DNA of 64,000 nt from Lonepinella sp042468235 (GCF_042468235.1 NZ_CP170386.1:1-64000); one strand, 5' to 3'. Counted from the stretch's first letter, positions 35,701-44,261 are shown. Notes: generated by a model not told the origin, from the sequence alone. Made by a program: numbers and translations.

Positions 35701-36312
35701 ATGAAAAAAATAACCGCACTTTTAGCAATTTTATTGCTGTCAGGTTGTGTTACACAGCCATTATTAACTGAACCAGAACAACAAGCTCAATTAAACGTAC
35801 CAAAACAAATTCAGCATAATAATAAACGCTATGTATTAAAATCAACCCAAGATTTGGGAACGATGGTGCATTATGTTTATTTTACGAATAAAGAAAGTGG
35901 CAAAAACTGGAAAACCGCAGTGGAATTATTGCACGATCGTAATGTGCAAAATATGTCTTTGCAAGAGCGTATTCAATTAAGAGAAAAAGTGTATGACAAT
36001 AATGATGTGAAGTATTTTAATTTGACAACGGAAAAAGATACTTTATACGCTTTTGTTATCTATGAGCCGAATGTAAGCCAACATGATTGGCAACTAGAAG
36101 TGGCTCGGGCATCTGATGTACAAGGTTGTGGCTTTGTGCAATATCAATATTCCTTAAAAATTCCGCAGTCTCGCAAATTAGCGAATATGGGGAAGATAAA
36201 ATTAGTGGGTTATTTGAAGAAGTATGCGATTGATAAAGAAATAGCACGTTTACATCAGCTAAAATGGGATTGGCGTTGCGAGTTGCCAAAAGCACAACCC
36301 ATACAAAATTAA
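35701..36312 (+). CDS. Lipoprotein of unknown function
   Basis: The ATG at 35701 gives 203 residues with a lipoprotein signal MKKITALLAILLLSGC (lipobox LLSGC, Cys16). The mature part is mixed alpha/beta with no motif I recognise. It starts 4 bp after yaaA and may share its transcript. A cysteine pair (near Cys143 and Cys195) could form a disulfide in the periplasm. Confidence 0.75.
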   Translation: MKKITALLAILLLSGCVTQPLLTEPEQQAQLNVPKQIQHNNKRYVLKSTQDLGTMVHYVYFTNKESGKNWKTAVELLHDRNVQNMSLQERIQLREKVYDNNDVKYFNLTTEKDTLYAFVIYEPNVSQHDWQLEVARASDVQGCGFVQYQYSLKIPQSRKLANMGKIKLVGYLKKYAIDKEIARLHQLKWDWRCELPKAQPIQN

Positions 36313-36441
36313 ACAGAAATTTAACTAGATCAAATTTTATGTGAAAAATGCGAAATTTTACTAGAGCCGAGTAGGGGAATAGTGTAATCTTAGCTCGCAA
36401 AAATTTATCGGATTTTTAATATTTAATGAAAGGTAACAGAA

Positions 36442-37407
36442 ATGATTAAAAAAATTGCAGTGTTAACCAGTGGTGGTGATGCGCCGGGGATGAATGCCGC
36501 TATTCGTGCGGTGGTGCGCTCAGCGTTAGATAAAGGTTTAGATGTTTACGGTATTTATGAAGGATATCGTGGTTTACACCAAAATAAAATCAAACAATTA
36601 ACTCGTTATAGCGTATCAGATATTATTAATAAAGGCGGTACTTTCCTTGGTTCTGCACGTTTCCCAGAGTTCAAAGATCCAGCTGTGCGAGCAGAATGTG
36701 CCGAGATTTTACGTTCACATGGTATTGATGCCCTTGTCGTTATCGGTGGGGACGGTTCATATACTGGAGCAAAATTATTAACTGAAGAACATGGTTTTCC
36801 TTGTATTGGCTTACCTGGAACCATTGATAACGATATTCCGGGTACAGATTATACCATCGGTTATCAAACCGCATTAGAAACTGCGGTTGTGTGTATCGAC
36901 CGTTTACGTGATACTTCCAGTTCACATCATCGTATTTCTATCGTGGAAATTATGGGACGCCATTGTAGTGATTTGACCTTATCGGCGGCGATTGCGGGCG
37001 GTTGTGAATATGCCATAGCTGCGGAAATTGGTTTTAACAAAGAAGAATTAATTCAAGAAATTGAAAGCAGTTTTGCAAAAGGTAAAAATCACGCTTTGAT
37101 CGTGATTACTGAATTAGTCACCGATGTGCATCAATTAGCGAAAGATATTGAGGCACGTGTTGGGAATGAAACGCGTGCTACGGTGTTAGGCCATATTCAA
37201 CGCGGTGGAACGCCGTCAGCCTTTGACCGTATTTTAGCTTCTCGTATGGGGGTTTATGCGGTAGATTTACTACTTCAAGGTGAAAAGGGACGTTGTGTTG
37301 GCATTAAAAACGAAAAATTAGTTCATCATGATATTATTGATGCGATTGATAATATGCGTCGTCCGTTTAAAGCAGATTTATTAGATGTGGCGAATAGATT
37401 AGTTTAA
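36442..37407 (+). CDS. pfkA: 6-phosphofructokinase
   Basis: PfkA phosphorylates fructose 6-phosphate to the 1,6-bisphosphate, the committed step of glycolysis. The 321-residue protein has the ATP-binding GGDAPGMNAAIRA near 11-23, the catalytic PGTIDNDIPGTDYTIG near 126-141, and GHIQRGGTPSAFDR near 246-259. GAAAGGTAACAG precedes the ATG. It is followed by a strong terminator whose T-run overlaps the queE stop. Confidence 0.97.
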   Translation: MIKKIAVLTSGGDAPGMNAAIRAVVRSALDKGLDVYGIYEGYRGLHQNKIKQLTRYSVSDIINKGGTFLGSARFPEFKDPAVRAECAEILRSHGIDALVVIGGDGSYTGAKLLTEEHGFPCIGLPGTIDNDIPGTDYTIGYQTALETAVVCIDRLRDTSSSHHRISIVEIMGRHCSDLTLSAAIAGGCEYAIAAEIGFNKEELIQEIESSFAKGKNHALIVITELVTDVHQLAKDIEARVGNETRATVLGHIQRGGTPSAFDRILASRMGVYAVDLLLQGEKGRCVGIKNEKLVHHDIIDAIDNMRRPFKADLLDVANRLV

Positions 37408-37422
37408 TTGAATCAACATGTT

Positions 37423-37450
37423 AAGGCGTATTTTTAAATACGCCTTTTTT
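37423..37450 (+). terminator. pfkA terminator
   Basis: AAGGCGTATTT, a two-base loop and AAATACGCCTTTTTT form a perfect 11-bp stem with a T-tract. The tract ends inside the stop codon of the convergent queE gene. Confidence 0.93.
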
Positions 37451-38081
37451 ATGCGATGCCGATTAATTTATGGGTCTGAATACTCAACTGCCATTTCGGT
37501 TTATTTGGGCGTTGATTCAGTTTTCCCAAATGGGTAATAGTTTCCAGTAGATTCATTTTGCCATTAATTTCGCAAGGGGAAAGATAATAATATTCTGCTT
37601 GAATTTTACTTTCAATTAATTGGCAAAAGGTTTGTACATTTTCATCTTTTTCATCTACCACAATGCGTACTTCATGGGCAAAAGGAATACAGCGATTGGC
37701 ATATTTTTTTGCATACATGGCTTTGGGGCTAGTGGCAATATAATCAATTTGTGAGGGGATTTCTTTTAGTCCGTTGGTTTCCATTGCAAGAAAATAATCT
37801 TCTGCTTTTAAACGATCCAATAATAAGGAAATACCTGCCTGAATAGTGGGTTCTCCGCCAGTAATGATAATATTCTTTGTAGAAAAAGACCGCACTTTTT
37901 GTAGAATTTGGCTCAAACTCCATTGCTCAAATTGGTTGTAATTGGTGTCACACCAAGGGCAAGCGAGATTACATTTTCCAAAACGCAAAAAAATACTTGG
38001 CATTCCTGTATTTGCCCCTTCCCCTTGTAGGCTTTCAAAAATTTCGACAATGGGAAATTTGGGTTCATTAATTAACTGCAC
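37449..38081 (-). CDS. queE: 7-carboxy-7-deazaguanine synthase QueE
   Basis: QueE is a radical-SAM enzyme that contracts the ring of 6-carboxytetrahydropterin to 7-carboxy-7-deazaguanine in queuosine precursor synthesis. The 210-residue protein has the cluster-binding CNLACPWC (CxxxCxxC) near 33-40 and the SAM motif GGEP near 75. It is the third gene of queC-queD-queE, 5 bp after queD. Confidence 0.95.
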   Translation of the reverse strand: MQLINEPKFPIVEIFESLQGEGANTGMPSIFLRFGKCNLACPWCDTNYNQFEQWSLSQILQKVRSFSTKNIIITGGEPTIQAGISLLLDRLKAEDYFLAMETNGLKEIPSQIDYIATSPKAMYAKKYANRCIPFAHEVRIVVDEKDENVQTFCQLIESKIQAEYYYLSPCEINGKMNLLETITHLGKLNQRPNKPKWQLSIQTHKLIGIA

Positions 38082-38086
38082 TGCGA

Positions 38087-38506
38087 TTATTCCCGATATT
38101 CACAAAAGGAAGTCGGAGTTTCCCATAAACGAATAGCAGAAATAGGTAACTCATTTTTTAATCGATTAAATATAAAACGAGCCATTTCTTCCGCCGTAGT
38201 ACGCATTGGAATACCAAAGGTCTTTGAATCTAATTCATTGAGTAAATTCGCAATTTTACATTCTCTTTGGCTGGTGGTGTCGTAAATAAAAGAATGATCC
38301 ATGGGATCTAAAATGGCTTTTTTTACCACGGTTTTGACATCAGTAAAATCAATCACCATGCCTTTTTTTGCTCCGCCCGCCACTAAATCACCACTCACTT
38401 CTACTTGTAATTTGTAGGTATGACCGTGCAAATTTTGGCATTTACCATCATGACCGTCCAAAATATGTGCCATATCAAAACTAAATTCTTTAGAAACTTT
38501 AAACAT
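38087..38506 (-). CDS. queD: 6-carboxy-5,6,7,8-tetrahydropterin synthase QueD
   Basis: QueD converts 7,8-dihydroneopterin triphosphate to 6-carboxytetrahydropterin. The ATG at 38506 gives 139 residues starting MFKVSKEFSFDMAHIL; a longer frame from 38563 lies inside queC. Zinc-binding histidines are in AHILDGHDGKC and LHGHTYKL near 13 and 28. The C-terminal LWETPTSFCEY holds the substrate-binding Glu. It overlaps the end of queC by 8 bp, so the genes are translationally coupled. Confidence 0.95.
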   Translation of the reverse strand: MFKVSKEFSFDMAHILDGHDGKCQNLHGHTYKLQVEVSGDLVAGGAKKGMVIDFTDVKTVVKKAILDPMDHSFIYDTTSQRECKIANLLNELDSKTFGIPMRTTAEEMARFIFNRLKNELPISAIRLWETPTSFCEYRE

Positions 38507-39239
38507 TGTTATCCCCCATTGGTGTAGAAATTGCCGAATTTTTATGTTCAATTTCTTCAGCATTTTTCACCGCACTTTTTAATGCTAAATATTCATTTAA
38601 CCCTTTGTTGCGTAATTGGCAACTCGGGCATTCACCACAACCACCGTCAATACCTAAGTAACAAGTGTGGCTATGTTGTTGGACATAATCTAACACACCA
38701 AGTTCATCGGCAAGCTGCCACGTCTGGGCTTTGGTTAAATACATCAATGGTGTGATGATACGGAAATTGTAGTCCATGGCTAAATTTAGTGTCACATTCA
38801 TGGATTTAATGAATACATCACGGCAGTCTGGATAACCGCTAAAATCTGTTTCACAGACACCCGTGATAATATCGGTAATGCCTTGCCCTTTGGCATAAAT
38901 AGCCGCATACAGCAAAAACAACGCATTGCGACCATCAACCAAGGTATTTGGCACACCATTTTCGCCCGTTTTAATTGGGGTATCACTCATCATTGCATTG
39001 GCAGAGAAAATTTGCGTACTTTCCATATCAATTAGCGTTTGCTTGATCCCAAGATCTTGGCAAATCCATTGAGCTTTATCTAATTCAATAGCGTGGCGTT
39101 GCCCATATCTGAAAGTAATGGTTTCAACATTTTGTTTTCCATATTGCTGAATAGCTTGAATTAAGCAAGTGGTAGAATCTTGTCCACCCGAAAAAATAAC
39201 CACCGCTTTGCGGTCATTATTGGGATTTGAGAGTTGCAT
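38499..39239 (-). CDS. queC: 7-cyano-7-deazaguanine synthase QueC
   Basis: QueC makes preQ0 from 7-carboxy-7-deazaguanine, ammonia and ATP. The 246-residue protein has the PP-loop SGGQDSTT near 18-25 and a C-terminal zinc-binding cluster CYLGIDGGCGECPSC near 195-209. It is first in queC-queD-queE and is preceded by a preQ1-I-like riboswitch, which would couple expression to the pathway end product. Confidence 0.96.
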   Translation of the reverse strand: MQLSNPNNDRKAVVIFSGGQDSTTCLIQAIQQYGKQNVETITFRYGQRHAIELDKAQWICQDLGIKQTLIDMESTQIFSANAMMSDTPIKTGENGVPNTLVDGRNALFLLYAAIYAKGQGITDIITGVCETDFSGYPDCRDVFIKSMNVTLNLAMDYNFRIITPLMYLTKAQTWQLADELGVLDYVQQHSHTCYLGIDGGCGECPSCQLRNKGLNEYLALKSAVKNAEEIEHKNSAISTPMGDNNV

Positions 39240-39243
39240 TGTT

Positions 39244-39283
39244 TTTCCTTAGTTTTTTTGCGTGGGAGGTTTGCGAACCACGT
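39244..39283 (-). promoter_or_regulatory. preQ1-I-like riboswitch upstream of queC
   Basis: On the minus strand, CGTGG and CCACG form the P1 stem around a 12-base loop beginning TTC. The stem is followed by an A-rich tail CAAAAAAACTAAGGA that runs into the Shine-Dalgarno AAGGA, 7 bases before the queC ATG. This order (GG-TTC loop, CC stem, A6-7, CTAAGGA) is the known preQ1-I layout, in which tail and loop form a pseudoknot that hides the ribosome-binding site. The queC operon downstream supports it. The pseudoknot pairing of the loop is less obvious than in Bacillus, so it may be a proteobacterial subtype. Confidence 0.75.
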
Positions 39284-39407
39284 TGTTATTCATCATATAA
39301 AAGTGCGGTGCATTTTAGCAGAGATTTGTACTGATGTATAATAAATTCCTTGTCATTAATAACGCATAACATTATTATTAACGCAAAAGGTTAAATGAGA
39401 AAATCAG

Positions 39408-39516
39408 ATGATTAAGGAATTTCGTTATGAGAGAAGTCGCCCTAATTCACCCTGATGAAATTTTATTAGAAGATTGGTTAAAACCCCTTGAGAAATGTCG
39501 AATGGTAACCCCGTGA
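39408..39516 (+). pseudogene. higBA toxin-antitoxin remnant
   Basis: The reading frame at 39427-39516 encodes MREVALIHPDEILLEDWLKPLE, then diverges and stops after 29 residues. The first 22 residues match the N-terminus of HigA-type XRE antitoxins (HPGEILLEEFLKPLG); the helix-turn-helix is gone. An overlapping frame from 39408 begins MIKEFR, reminiscent of a HigB toxin start. Together they look like a locus reduced by deletion. The remains are too short to be functional. Confidence 0.6.
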
Positions 39517-39671
39517 GGCGGTCTAGTATTGTTCTTTTGCCCCCAGTTTTCCCCTTTAAAAAATAAATTTTTGTGATCTTGATTCCAAAATTGAACTAAA
39601 AAATCTTGTCATATTTTGACCGCAGTTAATAATACACCTTAATTTTTAAATTTGATTAAAGGGGAATTATT

Positions 39672-40553
39672 ATGCAACAGCATGGACGCTATCTTGATCT
39701 CACTACCGATTATGGTTTTAAACATGTTTTTGGCATGGAACTACACAAGGATATATTAATTTCTTTTCTAAATGAGCTTTTCAAAGGCAAGAAGGTTATC
39801 ACCGATTTAGTGTACAATAAAAATGAACATGTTGGTGATACGTTAAAATTAGGTTCGGTGATTTTTGATTTAACTTGTACTACGGATGATGGTAGTCAGT
39901 TTATTATTGAAGTGCAACGTAGTGAGCAAGATAAATTTAAAGAACGCACGATTTATTATGCCTCTAAACTGATCAGTGACCAAGCACCAAAAGGAAAACG
40001 GCACGAGTGGGGGTATGTGATCACAGAAGTCTATGTGATTGCAATTATGGATAATTTCCATTTCTCTGACACGAAAGATTATTTGCACGATATTTGCCTT
40101 TGCAACAGGCAGACAGGGGAAATTTTTTATGATAGACTGGGATTTATCTACATAGAATTACCAAACTTTAATAAAACCAGTGAACAATTAACAAGTGTGC
40201 TAGAAAAATGGTTGTTTGTACTGAAAAATATGGTAAAACTCAACAAGTTACCCAATTTTCTAGATGATCCAATTTTTCAGAAATTATTTCAAATTGCGGA
40301 ATATAGCAACTTAAGCAAGAGGGAAAAAGCAATGTACGATGTCAGTTTAAAACGTAAATGGGACGAATATTCTTTACTCACTTCAGCGACGAATAGAGGA
40401 ATTCAGCAAGGTTTGCAACAAGGGCTACAGCAAGGACGACTAGAAACTTTGAAAGAAAATGCCCAAAATATGCTGGCTTTGGGTTTAGATCTGGAGATTA
40501 TTTCTAAATCTGTGGGTTTGTCCATTGACGAAATCAAAAAGCTATGCAATTAG
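39672..40553 (+). CDS. Rpn-family PD-(D/E)XK nuclease / putative transposase
   Basis: This family includes the E. coli recombination-promoting nucleases RpnA-E. The 293-residue protein starts MQQHGRYLDLTTDYGFKHVFG, a typical PDDEXK_2 N-terminus. It has the catalytic core FDLTCT ... FIIEVQRSE near 65-86, with Asp, Glu and Gln of a D-(E/Q)xK-type site. The C-terminus has a short Gln-Gly repeat (GLQQGLQQGLQQGR near 246-259) followed by a small helical domain. It lies between the higBA remnant and the surface lipoproteins. I see no terminal inverted repeats or target-site duplication around it. Confidence 0.85.
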   Translation: MQQHGRYLDLTTDYGFKHVFGMELHKDILISFLNELFKGKKVITDLVYNKNEHVGDTLKLGSVIFDLTCTTDDGSQFIIEVQRSEQDKFKERTIYYASKLISDQAPKGKRHEWGYVITEVYVIAIMDNFHFSDTKDYLHDICLCNRQTGEIFYDRLGFIYIELPNFNKTSEQLTSVLEKWLFVLKNMVKLNKLPNFLDDPIFQKLFQIAEYSNLSKREKAMYDVSLKRKWDEYSLLTSATNRGIQQGLQQGLQQGRLETLKENAQNMLALGLDLEIISKSVGLSIDEIKKLCN

Positions 40554-40603
40554 ATTTTGAATTCAGATTTGTCACGTTTGGAGTAAATACGGCTTTCTAT
40601 GTT

Positions 40604-40639
40604 ATAAAACAAGAAACCCAACCACTTGCGTGATTGGGT
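40604..40639 (-). terminator. Terminator of the distal surface lipoprotein gene
   Basis: CCCAATCAC, GCAA and GTGGTTGGG (minus strand) form a hairpin with one G-T/A mismatch, followed by TTTCTTGTTTT. It serves the gene ending at 40671. Confidence 0.75.
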
Positions 40640-40670
40640 ATGGATTTAAAAAATGCTCGGTGAGGCAAAA

Positions 40671-41519
40671 TTATTGTTTCGCACCCACAAATACACCGAA
40701 GGAATCGGAGCGTTCAAATTGTCCGCCCACTTCTGCGGCTTGCGAGCCGTAGAAATTACCGTCTAAGCCTTTGCCAGTGTCTTTGTCATCCCAAGTAGCA
40801 GTAAATCCGTTGCCTGATACAGGACCGGAGAATTCCTGCTCCTCTCCGAAGAGACCGTTGTCTCGAATTGAGCCTTTGATGGTTTTTTCACCAAAATCAA
40901 CTTCTGCGTTAAAGGAACCAGAAGTTATACCAGAGGCTTGAAATAGATTACTGGCGTTGTCGCTGCTGAAACGTAAACTACCACCTGCGTATGTCGCTGT
41001 ACCTGTTGTTGGCGTATCGGTACTTTTCGTACCTTGCACGAAGAGATATTGGTTGTCACCCACTTTGGCAGCACCTGCAACTACATTATTAAAGGTATAT
41101 GAGTCAGATTTAGATGAAATTACAGTTGCATTGGAAAAGTCTACGTCATAACCTTCGATTTCTACAGAATCGGCTTTAAATACTCTTTTAACATAGAATG
41201 GATTGCCTCGAGCTGTTGTTTCTGTTGCTTTTGCTAAATCAACATCAACACCGTCAATAGTGATCTTATCAAAATTAGCGGTTTCATTAGGTGTCCATGT
41301 TTTCACTCCGAAACTATTTGTGCCACTTTTAGTGGCTTCTTCAGTTGCCTCTTCAGTAGCTTTATCATCTTCTTTAGGTACCTCTTTAGTAGGTTCATCA
41401 GCTTGTGTTTGAGTGTCTTTGGTCACATTTGAGCCATCACTACTAGATGATGAGCTACACGCGGAAAGGGCAAGGCCACAGGCGATAACAATAGCACTGA
41501 GTTTAAATGGGTTTTGCAT
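40671..41519 (-). CDS. TbpB-like surface lipoprotein (copy A)
   Basis: The ATG at 41519, with AAGGAGAG upstream, gives 282 residues. It starts with a lipoprotein signal (MQNPFKLSAIVIACGLALSAC, Cys21) and an acidic, Thr/Glu-rich linker (about 34-66). The C-terminal beta-barrel has the TbpB/factor-H-binding-type ending GNFYGSQAAEVGGQFERSDSFGVF. Such proteins are usually exported to the cell surface by Slam translocons and bind host haem, transferrin or other factors. No slam gene lies in the window. It is a paralogue of the next gene, and a Fur-box-like site lies upstream. The ligand is unknown. Confidence 0.85.
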   Translation of the reverse strand: MQNPFKLSAIVIACGLALSACSSSSSSDGSNVTKDTQTQADEPTKEVPKEDDKATEEATEEATKSGTNSFGVKTWTPNETANFDKITIDGVDVDLAKATETTARGNPFYVKRVFKADSVEIEGYDVDFSNATVISSKSDSYTFNNVVAGAAKVGDNQYLFVQGTKSTDTPTTGTATYAGGSLRFSSDNASNLFQASGITSGSFNAEVDFGEKTIKGSIRDNGLFGEEQEFSGPVSGNGFTATWDDKDTGKGLDGNFYGSQAAEVGGQFERSDSFGVFVGAKQ

Positions 41520-41685
41520 GAAAAAACTCTCCTTAGGATAATTACAAAATAGATAGGCAAGCACCGCTATGTGCTTACCGTGCTTAAACTTACTTAGTGG
41601 CTTGAACTCAGATGAGTTCGTTGTTAAACGTTGGTACAATCATGTTGTCCACAATTTTGCTTGCCACACAAAAGAATCCTTTTGA

Positions 41686-41704
41686 AATAAAAATGATTCC
41701 TATT
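41686..41704 (-). promoter_or_regulatory. Fur-box-like site upstream of lipoprotein copy A
   Basis: On the minus strand AATAGGAATCATTTTTATT matches the 19-bp Fur consensus at about 14 positions. It lies about 167 bp before the start codon, in a block of about 110 bp that is duplicated before copy B. Confidence 0.55.
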
Positions 41705-41812
41705 AAAATAATAAGTGATTTTTTAAAACTTGTAAAGTGTTATTGAATTGCATTTGAGTGGATTTTTTATTTGATAGCGTTATTCTTTTTAGTGCTGTAA
41801 TACGGAATAAAA

Positions 41813-41851
41813 CATCAAAATACCCCAGTCCGCAACTGCAAACTGGGGTTT
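41813..41851 (-). terminator. Terminator of surface lipoprotein copy B
   Basis: ACCCCAGT, a 12-base loop and ACTGGGGT, followed by ATTTTGATGTTTTATT on the minus strand, end the gene that stops at 41876. The rest of the 356-bp gap to copy A holds that gene's promoter and leader. Confidence 0.75.
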
Positions 41852-41875
41852 AAATAGTAAGGAAGTAATGGTGGG

Positions 41876-42715
41876 TTATTCTGTTGCAGTTTGTTCCGCA
41901 ATAAACACACCAAAGGAATTGGAGCGTTCAAATTCTCCTGCCATTTCCGTTGCTGCTGGACCGTAGAAGTTACCTTCTAAACCTTTACCTGAGTCACCAT
42001 CTGTCCAATTAGCGGCAAATCCATTACCTGATAATGTACCCTCGAAAGTTTCATTAGAACCACCTCTACCTGCATCACGTAAGAAACCAGTGATAGTTTT
42101 GTTGTCAAAATCAACCTCGGATTCAATACGACCAGCAATCACACCTACGCTTGTTAAGAGGTTATCTTTAGTTGGGTAGGCGTAAGCAGTACCGTTACTA
42201 TCAACATAGTCTTCGCTGTTGGTGACAAAGCGTAGGGTACCACCTTTGTAACTAACCGTACCAGAGGTTGGAATGTCACTCGTCGCAGTTTTCTCTCCTT
42301 GAATAAATAGCGTATCGTTTGTTGCACCTGCAATTACGTATTCAAAGTTATGAGCATTATTACTTGTTGTTCCAACATAATTACTATCAACTGATGCAAT
42401 AAAGGTGGCATCAGCTACATCAAGGTTATAACGTATTACGTAGTCACTTGAAGTTTTAGACGAATCAGAAGCGAATACAGGGTGAATTTGGTTAGGATTA
42501 CCTAAGGATGCTTTTTGAACAGCCTTGGCTAAATCAATTTCTTTACCATCAACGGTGATTTTGTCAAACGTTGCTTTTTGAGGAGATGTTGATACTTTCA
42601 CACCAAAGCTATTTTTTTCAATTTTGGCAGATTCACCAGAACTGGATGAACCACAAGCTGTAAGGGCGAAAGTACAGGCAATAAGAACAGCACTGAGTTT
42701 GAATGGAACGCGCAT
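41876..42715 (-). CDS. TbpB-like surface lipoprotein (copy B)
   Basis: This 279-residue paralogue of copy A has the lipoprotein signal MRVPFKLSAVLIACTFALTAC (Cys21) and a short Ser-rich linker. It has the same C-terminal beta-barrel ending (GNFYGPAATEMAGEFERSNSFGVF). It lacks the long acidic linker of copy A. Shared blocks such as NSFGVK, FDKIT.DG and GNFYG show a duplication followed by divergence, most of it in the central strands. Its ligand may differ from that of copy A. Fur-box-like promoter upstream. Confidence 0.85.
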   Translation of the reverse strand: MRVPFKLSAVLIACTFALTACGSSSSGESAKIEKNSFGVKVSTSPQKATFDKITVDGKEIDLAKAVQKASLGNPNQIHPVFASDSSKTSSDYVIRYNLDVADATFIASVDSNYVGTTSNNAHNFEYVIAGATNDTLFIQGEKTATSDIPTSGTVSYKGGTLRFVTNSEDYVDSNGTAYAYPTKDNLLTSVGVIAGRIESEVDFDNKTITGFLRDAGRGGSNETFEGTLSGNGFAANWTDGDSGKGLEGNFYGPAATEMAGEFERSNSFGVFIAEQTATE

Positions 42716-42869
42716 GGAAAGACTCCTTAAGAATTATAACAAAATAGATAAAAAAAGCACGGTTTACAGTGCTTACGATTAATTTGTGGCTTGAACTTAG
42801 ATGACGTAGTTAACTAAATATTAGTGCAATAACATAGCCCGCTGTCCGCCACAGAAAGAATCCTTTTGA

Positions 42870-42888
42870 AATAAAAACGATTCTTATT
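42870..42888 (-). promoter_or_regulatory. Fur-box-like site upstream of lipoprotein copy B
   Basis: On the minus strand AATAAGAATCGTTTTTATT resembles the Fur consensus and is nearly identical to the site of copy A. It lies 155 bp before the start codon. The rest of the 386-bp gap to gapA holds the leader, this promoter and the gapA terminator. Confidence 0.55.
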
Positions 42889-43033
42889 AAGATGATAAGT
42901 GATTTGTTAAAGCTTGTAAAGTTTTATTGAATTAAGTTTAAATGGATTTTTATCTGATTGTACCACTCCTTTTAGATAGTGCGGTGATATAAGGCAAAAA
43001 AGCAAATCTTTTTCGAATTATTTGATTTATAAA

Positions 43034-43068
43034 TAAAAACAACCCTGACATCATTAGATGACAGGGTT
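43034..43068 (-). terminator. gapA terminator
   Basis: AACCCTGTCATC, a four-base loop and GATGTCAGGGTT form a perfect 12-bp hairpin on the minus strand, followed by GTTTTTATTT. Confidence 0.92.
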
Positions 43069-43101
43069 GGATTAAAGCTTCTAACTTAAATTAACTAAGC
43101 A

Positions 43102-44121
43102 TTAACCTTTGTAATTATAAACGTGAGCCACTAAGTCTAATACTTTGTTTGAGTAGCCAGTTTCGTTGTCGTACCAAGATACTAATTTAACGAATGTATC
43201 GGTTAACGCGATACCTGCGTCTGCATCGAATACAGATGTTTCAACAGCACCGTTGAAGTCTGTAGAAACTACTGCATCTTCAGTGTAACCTAAAACGCCT
43301 TTTAATTCGCCGTTGAAAGTTTTACCTTCAGAGGCATCTTTGATGGCTTTTTTGATTTCATCATAGCTTGCTGGTTTTTCTAAGTTTACTGTTAAATCAA
43401 CGACAGAAACGTTGGTAGTAGGAACACGGAACGCCATACCAGTTAATTTGCCGTTTAATGCTGGTAATACTTTACCAACTGCTTTAGCTGCACCAGTTGA
43501 AGATGGAATGATGTTTTGAGAAGCACCACGACCACCACGCCAGTCTTTGGCAGATGGACCATCAACCGTTTTTTGCGTTGCTGTGGTTGCGTGAACAGTT
43601 GTCATTAAACCGTCTTTGATACCGAAAGTTTCGTGGATAACACGAGCTAATGGTGCTAAACAGTTTGTGGTACAAGAAGCGTTAGATACAATATCTTGAC
43701 CTTTATAATCGTTGAAGTTTACACCATTTACGAACATTGGTGTGTTGTCTTTAGATGGACCAGTTAAAACGACTTTTTTTGCACCAGCAGTAATGTGTTT
43801 ACGTGCAGTTTCATCAGTTAAGAATAAACCCGTTGCTTCAACAGCGATATCAACACCGATGGCACCCCAGTTTAGGTTTGCAGGGTCACGCTCAGAAGTC
43901 ACACGGATTTCTTTGCCGTTTACCACTAATTTGCCATCACGTACTTCAACAGTACCGTTGAAACGACCGTGAGTTGAATCGTATTTTAACATGTAAGCCA
44001 TGTAATCAACGTCGATTAAGTCGTTGATACCTACAACTTCAATGTCTGAACGTTGTTGTGCTGCACGGAATACGATACGACCGATACGACCGAAGCCGTT
44101 AATACCAATTTTAATTGCCAT
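43102..44121 (-). CDS. gapA: Glyceraldehyde-3-phosphate dehydrogenase
   Basis: GapA oxidises glyceraldehyde 3-phosphate with NAD and phosphate. The 339-residue protein starts MAIKIGINGFGRIGRIVFRA (NAD-binding) and has the active-site SNASCTTNCLAPLA with the catalytic Cys near residue 157, and the inorganic-phosphate-site TGAAKAVGKVLP near 220. It is about 8 residues longer than E. coli GapA, mostly at internal loops. It is divergent from gmk, with a CRP-like site in the gap. A strong terminator follows. Confidence 0.98.
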   Translation of the reverse strand: MAIKIGINGFGRIGRIVFRAAQQRSDIEVVGINDLIDVDYMAYMLKYDSTHGRFNGTVEVRDGKLVVNGKEIRVTSERDPANLNWGAIGVDIAVEATGLFLTDETARKHITAGAKKVVLTGPSKDNTPMFVNGVNFNDYKGQDIVSNASCTTNCLAPLARVIHETFGIKDGLMTTVHATTATQKTVDGPSAKDWRGGRGASQNIIPSSTGAAKAVGKVLPALNGKLTGMAFRVPTTNVSVVDLTVNLEKPASYDEIKKAIKDASEGKTFNGELKGVLGYTEDAVVSTDFNGAVETSVFDADAGIALTDTFVKLVSWYDNETGYSNKVLDLVAHVYNYKG

Positions 44122-44261
44122 AAGATTTTCACCTATATTTAAAGTTAAACAAAAGTTGTACAGTTCATTACTTCCGAGAAGTTAACTAGCTGTCCGTTTT
44201 CAATTATAGCACATTTTTTATTAATAACGAAATAAGACGAGTAAGGATCGTATAAACTTTT

